Assembly (NCBI GenBank): GCA_012845835.1
Contig: JABAKD010000005.1
Coordinates: 4,121,655-4,185,654 of the forward strand
Length of the DNA stretch: 64,000 nucleotides
DNA from: Undaria pinnatifida
Lineage: Eukaryota; Sar; Phaeophyceae; Laminariales; Alariaceae
Reading direction: 5' to 3'
Shown here: in pieces, positions 57,080 to 64,000 of the stretch
Layout of the letters: the number at the start of each line of letters is the position of its first letter
How positions within the stretch are numbered: the stretch's first letter is position 1
Position numbers and translations under genes: made by a program
The notes under the pieces: model-generated
What the model was told of the DNA's origin: nothing
Databases searched by the model: none
The model's input: the letters and a program-made list of their open reading frames with translations, nothing else

Positions 57080-58330
57080 CTTTTTGCCGCTGCTAAAACA
57101 TCCCACTCTACACCCAAGTACAGCAGCGGTCTCTCTATAGTGCCGGTTGAGTAGTGCCGATTGGCCACTACAGTGCCTGTGGCACAGAGGAACAACCAAT
57201 TTTGGCAGTATGCAGAGTATGCCGGTTGCCGATATGTTGTCGGTATTTCCGGCCGGCACATACCGGCACTGTACAGGGATTACGTCTGTACCTTGTCCCC
57301 GAAAACGTGAATGCACTGTAAAGGGACGATGGAGGGATGTGTGTGTCGGTGAGGGGGGGGATGGAGGTAGGGGATAAGGAACAGGGAGGGGAATAGGAGG
57401 CTAGAGGTGGGAGGAGGAGGTAGATATGATAGGCAGGCGTTTATGTACGAAAGAAGCAAGCAGTTACACACCGGGAGAGCTTGGCTTGCGTCGGGTTGTT
57501 TGAGAGAATTCCGTTGGGTCGGACCGGGTAGGGTAGGGCAGGGTCGAGTCTGTTCGTTTTCGCTTGGCTCGAGGTTTTGGCCTTTTTTTTTTCCGAAGCT
57601 TGATATGTGGTAAACGGTGTCAATAATGACGCTCCCCGTCCCCCCCCCCCCCCCCCCCCTCCCCTCCTTCACGTCTCAGAACTCCACGGGCGGATACGGT
57701 TTGGGCCGTTTTTTGTACGAATAGGCGAACGAGTTTGGGCGGTCGATATATGCGGTGCGTGTGGTAATGTGCCATAATTTTGTTCATAGCTATGATATAC
57801 GTGTGTGTGGACATGTACACAACATTGCATTCCAAATCGATACGCAAGGGGGCAGAAATCGCCTATACAAGGGTTGTAGAGCGGGGAAGAAAAGGCAAAG
57901 GACAGCTGTACCCAGAAGGGGGGTGGGTAAATGCTCTCGTCCAATATTGCCCAAACGTTTTGTTGACAGCACGACAAGCGTGGGTTTGATTTGGGAGATA
58001 ACTGAAATTTGGACTTGCGCCGTTGTGAATAGCACACAAAACTCAGTTGATGATATCATATAGTTCCAGCAGGTTTGGGGGCTGTAAAGCCAAGCCAGTG
58101 CCAGACCTGTTGTGACTTTGTTTTTTTCATGCCGCTGCTGCTGTCAAATAGATGCCGGACACTGCTGTTGCGTACCAGGTAGTTTGTGGCGTTTTTTTCT
58201 TCTCTTTTCTGTTCTGCTGCTCCTCCTCCTGCTGTGAGATTGATACGCCTGTAGAGGTTTGCTTGTGGTGTAGGTGGTGGCTCACCGTGGCGAGCGAATT
58301 GCTTCTGGTTGGTTCACACATCGCACACAC
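57080..58330. other. 3-prime flank of the GTPase gene, no supported gene
   Basis: Contains CCGGC-rich imperfect inverted sequence near 57150-57270 and a long C run at 57643; open frames are short and on both strands. A polyadenylation signal could not be chosen with confidence. Confidence 0.5.
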
Positions 58331-58339
58331 ATCGGATTC

Positions 58340-58580
58340 CCCGTTCTCATGATCTGGATCGTCTCAGGGCAGACGCACTCGTGATCTATGGGATCTGCAC
58401 GATCTAGACCATAGCTGCCGGGTGCGATATGTATGACACGGCTCTTCGTTGGCCGGGTGGGATCTTTACGATAAGACGCTTGCACAATATCTTATAACGG
58501 AAAATATAGGATGTGGATGATTTATAGATAGATCATGACCTGTACGATTTGTGGAGTCGTGCATGAGCGGCTCGCCTAGA
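58340..58580. repeat. GATC-rich dispersed repeat (copy 7, inverted)
   Basis: GATCTGGATCGTCTCAGGGC, GATCTGCACGATCTAGACCA and later GATAGATCATGACCTG. It lies downstream of the GTPase gene. Confidence 0.65.
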
Positions 58581-58979
58581 GAGATATCGGTGGCATTCGG
58601 GGGGAGGGGAGGGGGCGGGGGGCGGGGGTTGGGTCAGGAAGTCGAATTATAGTATGTGGAAGCTGACTGTCCGTGCTTTTTTTTGGCCGGAATTTCACGG
58701 AAACGGAGCACGACATGCAGAGAGAGATAATCAGGTATCGGTTTTATGCGTTTCGCCTCCTTGCCTCATGGTGCCTCTGCTGACCGGTCTTCTTGTTGAT
58801 TCCCATTGCCGACACTGATCTGATGACCTGACAGTGTGATCACATACGGCTCTAGGTATGCTGCTGTAGAACTATCACTAAACTTTCTTCGTGTATGGTA
58901 GAGCTACCTGGTATTATATAACTGGTGTGATATTTATAGGTGCATATGTGCACGCCTGAATGTGTGGGTTGTGTAGTAC

Positions 58980-59400
58980 ATGAAGAGGTTTGAACGGATG
59001 TGGGGGGGTCTGAATTGGTATGGGGAGTTCTGAATTGGTGCGAGGAGGTCTGGGTGGGTGTGGGGAGGTCTGGGTGGGTGTGGGGAGGTCTGAATGGGGA
59101 TGGGGAGGATTGAAGGGGTCTGGGGAGCTCTGTAGTGGCTTCGAGATATCTGGAGAGGTGAGGAGGTCTGGATAGGTATGATCAGATCTGAAGTGGCCTG
59201 ATCAGGCCTGCGTTTGAGGAGGTCTGAATGGGGATGGGGAGGTCTGGGGGGGGGGGGGTCGGAAAGTCTGGAGAGGCCTGAACAAGTGAAGGGGTCTGGG
59301 TAGGTGTGATCAGGTCTGAAGAGGCCGGAAACATCTGAATGAACACGCCTGGATGTGTGTATGAACAGGTCGAACAGGTCTGAACAGTTGAACAGGTCCG
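58980..59400. repeat. GGTCTGAATGGG-type minisatellite
   Basis: Around fifteen units of GGGGAGGTCTGAATGGGTGT with many variants; no coding signal. Confidence 0.85.
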
Positions 59401-60084
59401 ACTAAATACTTTTTTGGCTTGGGCTGCTTATTATTGCCGTGGACTGGTGTACTTGTACTATCTTTTAGTGCGTGAGAGTGGAGTTGCTCGACGGAGGCCT
59501 TTTTTTGTTGTGGGGCGTTTGGGCTGACGCGATAGGCACCACATACAGCAATACCGCTTCATGCAGATGAGGTATTAAATAGGCGTGTATTTTTCATTCC
59601 GGACGCGTTTGTCGGGGTGGGGGGGTGGAGGGGGGGGTGCTTCGTTTCGGAGGCGCTTTGATGGGGGGGTGGGGATGGGGACTGGGGGGGCGAGCTAGCG
59701 AGAAGAATGAAGAGTTCCGGCGTTGATATTATGTTGGCAAAGTAGTCGAAAGTAGAGAGTGGTTATCAATGGTATGCTGCGCAAAACATATCAAATATTG
59801 ATGGTGCACGACGGCTGTCGTCAAGAAACAGCCACAAAGTATAAGAACGCGGCACACAACTGCTGCTGCTGTGAGATCAAGCGAACGCTTTTGTTTTGTT
59901 CCGTCTGCACTGCACGCTGAGGGTACGAAGAGCTCTCAATAGGAGGACGTCGTGCTGCTTTGCCCTCCTAATACCACGCTTGTAATGCTGCTATATGTCG
60001 TGTTGGTGTTTTCGGACTTCAGGATTGACTGTTTCTTCATGAATCGTAATAATACTGTCACCAGATTGCCAGATTGTCACGCCC

Positions 60085-60205
60085 CCATCTTGTCAACCAA
60101 GGGTACATTTAGCTTAACATTTACTCAGGTCGAATCGGCCCACATCTTGTCAACCGGGGGTACGTTTAGCGTACTGTTGACTCAAGTCGAATCGGCCCAC
60201 AACTC
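60085..60205 (+). repeat. 57-bp direct duplication in an open frame
   Basis: The frame 59952-60263 contains ILSTKGTFSLTFTQVESAH followed by ILSTGGTFSVLLTQVESAH. The duplication is recent-looking, but nothing else supports a gene here: no splice sites and no known motif. Confidence 0.6.
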
Positions 60206-60304
60206 TCGGAAGCTCGGTCTCGCCGAATACTTCTTAAGGGTGGCCGATCTGCAGCACGAGTGACATCCGGCTGCGAGCGAGCGTGTTCGAGTGGCTCGAC
60301 TGCT

Positions 60305-60562
60305 TCTTACCACAATAGCCCCCCCCCAAACCAGCGATTTTCTTTAACGCACGTTTCATGGTTGCTCGACACGAGGAAGGATGCTATGACAAAAAATCTT
60401 CATATATTATATATAGTCTATGTTTTTTTGTTTGCAAAGGACCATCGAACGATGACGTCGGAGTGGCAAGGGGCACTGTATTTTCAGGAGACACGGCCGG
60501 GAGCTGGTTTCAAAACCGGCGATTTCGTTAAAAAAAATTGAGGGGGCTACCTACCGTAGAAC
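60305..60562. mobile_element. MITE copy, TTCTACGATAGCCCCC family
   Basis: Left CCACAATAGCCCCCCCCC, right GAGGGGGCTACCTACCGTAG. The interior matches the 28-kb copy. It lies downstream of the GTPase gene. Confidence 0.78.
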
Positions 60563-61584
60563 GACTCGCTCCTCCCGCGAAGTGTCGGTACTGAATGTGA
60601 CGCGTGGTTCCATAGGCTGGCACGTTTTAGCCAAACTACTTTTGAACTGACGGGGGTCCTCAACAAACTGAGAAACTACCCAAAGTGACTGGAATTATTA
60701 ATTGCCTGAATTGCACACCGACTGAAAATTCAGTCACCATGCATGCCCTAAAGAAAATAATTATTTCGTGGCGGTCGGCCAAATTTGGTGGTGGATGCAT
60801 GGAAATGAATAAAGACGGCACGAGGGGGAACCGAACTGAAGGGCGTAGACTATGCAACGTATTAGCGGAGGGTACCGGGACGTGATTGTGTTCTTCACTA
60901 CTAGTTGTTCACGTCAATTCGTTCCTTCTACCCACCCATCGACATCCAGCGCATCGATTGTCTGCCCGTGCTGGTATTACTCCTCCTATATACGTTTACA
61001 CACGCATTACAAGTTGCTACGAGCCAGATATACTTTACATCGCTACGACTACAGTACGGAAATTTGGCGCAGCCGTGTCGAACGTATTGGGCACGATACG
61101 AAGGGAAGAATTGGGGATACCCGCGACGACTTACAGCTGGTAGTGTTTTTGCGTGCGTCTTCTAAGCGTGGATGTACGTGTTGTCGCTTTAGCTTGCAAC
61201 ACCAGACCAGTAGTTTCTTCCGAAGATCGAATTCAACCAAAAGATGTCGATCGAAGTTTTTGAAAGAAAAGGACCATATGACGCACCAGTCATTAAACCA
61301 GACACATCACAGGCGATGGATACCACAAACGGAGTCGAGACAACTGTCAGCTTGGGTTTCCACACCGTAGTGGGGAGCAGAGGGGGGACGAGTGCCTGCT
61401 TTGCGCTATATGACCCCGGATTCAAATTTACATCTCACATGCACACACCGCCATAGACTAGTAACTTAGTCTACAGAGATGCAAGCCCTGTGGTCGCAAA
61501 CTAATTGCGGGAGAACGAGAGAGAAAGCAGAAGACAAGTAAAAAACATACCACCGGTAGAATGAACCAGTCTACTCTTACTAAT

Positions 61585-61805
61585 ATTATTTTTGCCCTCC
61601 AACAATATAGCGTAGATGCCGTTTCGATGTAAATCGAATATCCGTCCATAAAGCAGCAGTAGTATCTAATATGAAGTCGAATGATCGCACCATATTGCAG
61701 TGGTATCTTCCGCCAACCATTTGCCCATTTCCTTTCCCCACATCTTCTCCTTTTATCTACCGTTTCCTTTCCCTGTATATATTTTAGCTGAGAGTCTACC
61801 TTATT
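61585..61805. repeat. Distant copy of the 6.9-kb dispersed repeat
   Basis: Begins TTTTTGCCCTCCAACAATAT, and has GAAGTCGAATGATCGCACCA and CCGCCAACCATTTGCCCATT, as in the tandem pair near 7 kb. Confidence 0.82.
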
Positions 61806-61809
61806 CTCC

Positions 61810-62790
61810 TCAACGTTGCCACCCCAGAAGAGTCTACTCTCATACTTGCGCTACTCGAAGCTGGTTTCATTCGTAACGCACTATTTTGTTTCACCGTCTA
61901 TGGCACTGTACGTATTAGGGTTTCAGAACCTGTCCGTTTGTTATTTTTTCATTCAGTCTGTTGTAGCGCAGGATCTCGGGCGTGTAGCAGCGATAGATCT
62001 AGCGTGTAGCGTGCTGCGCTGCTGCTACTGCTTTTGTTCTCAAGGAACTAGGACGAGTGTTTTTCGGCGTTCGAAAACGGGGGAGAGGAAAGAGAAGCAT
62101 TGGTGCCACGTTGATGCCTTCGTGAATTAGAATCCGATAACGTTCGCACGCTGCCGACCCCAGCACGACTAGACACATATGGACGACGAAACAGCTGAAA
62201 CTTCGTGAGGGTCAGTAAGGTGGTGAAATACGCCGAATAAAGTTGCTATACGCGTCTTCAGGTGGCCTGGACTGAGAATCGAAAGCTTGGGGGGGTTCCT
62301 CTAAATCAAAGGAGGTAAGTAACCAATGCGGGCAAGAAGAATGGACACACGTATGACAGAAGCGAACACCTTCTTGGAACAGTGGTGTGGGAGATGCATC
62401 TTTCGGGCTACAAAGCCCTCTAAAGGCATACCATGTGAGCCTTACAAGGCTATTCGTTGTACACAAAGTCCATGACATTATCCATCGGGCGGCATTTTGA
62501 TATATTTCTCAGAAAAACAGTTGTCGGTGGGGCATAGAGCTCCTCAACAAGGTCAAGTGAGGAGCTTCAGGGAAGCTAGGTTCACCTCTACTGTAGCTTG
62601 GTAGCATGCATTGCTTGTAGAGTTTCACCTAGCTTGGTAGCGCCGGGTGACTGCCTGTTGTGGCAGATGCCGCTCAAACAGTAATTTGTTTTCGTCCTTT
62701 TAACTCCAAAACAGTTACTACCGCCAGCCAAACGCACGCGCGGAATAACGCCCGCCCAATAAAAAAGGGACGATTGAAGGTTCCGAGGTC
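61810..62790. other. No supported gene
   Basis: Mixed sequence with short frames and a weak relative of a MITE end near 62575 (TCACCTCTACTGTAGC). Nothing here has both codon bias and splice sites. Confidence 0.45.
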
Positions 62791-63150
62791 AACCCTATCA
62801 AAGCTCAAGTATACTTGTAGATAGGTCAACCACAGCTTAGCCACCGCCCAACCAAGATCAACCACAGGTTAATTATGCAATACAACAAGCACATATCAAT
62901 TTCAGATCAACCAAACGTCAACTCTGTAGGCCAACCACAGATCAACTATGATATTTCTCAACCACAGATCAAACACACTAAAGATCATAGATATATGAAC
63001 CTATACCAAATTTAGATCAACAACAGAACGACCACAGATCAATGCCAGATGACGCCAAGGTCGAACCCTATATCCACCCAAGATCATCGATAAATCACCC
63101 ACAAACTAACCACAAGCTATCCACACCACCAACAAAAGGACTCAACTAAA
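62790..63150. repeat. AACCACAGATCAAC-type diverged tandem repeat
   Basis: ATCAACCACAG and close variants recur about fifteen times at irregular 15-30-bp spacing. Confidence 0.75.
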
Positions 63151-63219
63151 ACACGTGCACGGCGGATGGCGGTGGCGCACCATCTAAGCGCCACTCAGAA
63201 GTTTGATACCGGACATCCC

Positions 63220-63790
63220 GCAGTACAGTACCGTACCATATGATGCTGAGCAGTACCATACCGCGTAGCGCATCACACCGTATCGCGACTGTGCTCAGCC
63301 GTACTACACCACGACCAAGCCAAACCTCACCATACGATGCGGTGCCATGCTACACTGCACCGCACCCGCACGGTACTGCAACTAACTGCGTTGTACCGCA
63401 ACAACGCCATACCGTACAGTACGGTACCAAACCGTATCGTACCACACCATACTGTGCCGTGCAATACCGCATCGCACCGCACAGTAAAGATAATGTACCG
63501 CAACCGCGATATATCGTACAGTGCAGCATGATACCGCGCCGTGTCTTGCCATACCACGCCGTACCTCACCGGACCGTACCGAATAATATCATATCGTACC
63601 ATACTGTACCGTACCATACCACACCATACCGCGCCATGCCATACCGTGCCGTATGGTACCATGCCGTACCGTGCCGTACCGTGCCGTATGGTACCATGCC
63701 GTACCGTACCATGCCGTACCGTACCATGCCGAACCGAACCAAAAAAGTGGTACTTCGTAAGTCATACCGTACGGTACCGTACCGCATAAC
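63220..63790. repeat. (CCGTA)n-type pentanucleotide array, diverged
   Basis: Hundreds of bases of CCGTA, CCATA and CCGCA units; minus-strand unit GGTAC/GGTAT. Same unit class as the arrays at 11.4-12.7 and 52.05-52.28 kb. Confidence 0.9.
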
Positions 63791-64000
63791 ATTTTACCGC
63801 GCCGCTGCTTTTGTCAAGTCCGTGTATTTCCGCAAAGAAACAAACTATTGATCATTAAGAGCTGCTGTTGCTCCCCCCCCCCCCCCCTCTATTCAAAAAG
63901 AAAGAAAAAAAACGGTGCCTCGGCTTTCGCGACATCAAAGCCCGTCATAGACCGCGCGTGTACCCATACCAATGTTACTAGACTACTACTGTTGTAGCAT

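Noticed and set aside
61244-61456. 70-codon frame beginning MSIEVFERKG
   Set aside because: Plausible peptide, but no homology recognised, no splice or promoter support, and length within chance expectation.

Overview
The window is eukaryotic nuclear DNA, about 64 kb. It is dominated by long introns, simple-sequence arrays and small non-autonomous transposons. Two multi-exon genes can be reconstructed exon by exon, and most of their exons are too short to show up as long open frames. The gene style (many short GC3-rich exons, introns of 0.3-5 kb stuffed with repeats, GT-AG plus some GC-AG splice sites, a flagellar/centriolar-type protein, an LTR family apparently primed by tRNA-Ser) fits a stramenopile, most likely a brown alga. 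That placement is an inference; nothing in the window proves it.

Region 1-24.3 kb (minus strand): twelve exons of a divergent kinesin-like protein. The motor fold can be followed almost continuously (FD.VF segment, P-loop region, EIYNE-like motif, NKSL-like motif, PYRDS-like segment, SLGGN), but the nucleotide-binding motifs are degenerate. After the motor comes a coiled-coil tail resembling the DUF4472/CCDC78 type. The gene runs off the left edge, and its N-terminal exon(s) lie upstream of 24.3 kb and were not found. Its introns carry a 1.3-kb (GGTGC)n array, (CAA)n/(GTT)n arrays and at least ten copies of one inverted-repeat MITE family.

Region 24.3-43 kb: mostly mobile and repetitive DNA. 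It contains tandem arrays, a tRNA-like SINE family, a family of miniature LTR elements (TRIMs, roughly 80-105 bp LTRs) with 4-bp target duplications, one TRIM with inverted LTRs, a hAT-like and a PIF/Harbinger-like non-autonomous element, and a few exon-like stretches of unrecognised genes (33.1-33.4, 34.45-35.4 and 36.3-36.5 kb plus; 41.8-42.3 kb minus).

Region 43.5-57.1 kb (plus strand): a complete 13-exon gene for a GTPBP1/GTPBP2-type translational GTPase. All twelve introns are GT-AG and the reading phase is kept at every junction. The predicted protein is 1328 residues, about twice the animal homologues, because of three low-complexity insertions. Two introns hold partial duplicates of neighbouring exons. 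Region 57.1-64 kb is repeat-rich with no supported gene.

The two genes show no evidence of working together. One is a probable basal-body/centriole or cytoskeletal factor, the other a ribosome-associated GTPase. Statements about protein families are from recognition of motifs; no database search was run.
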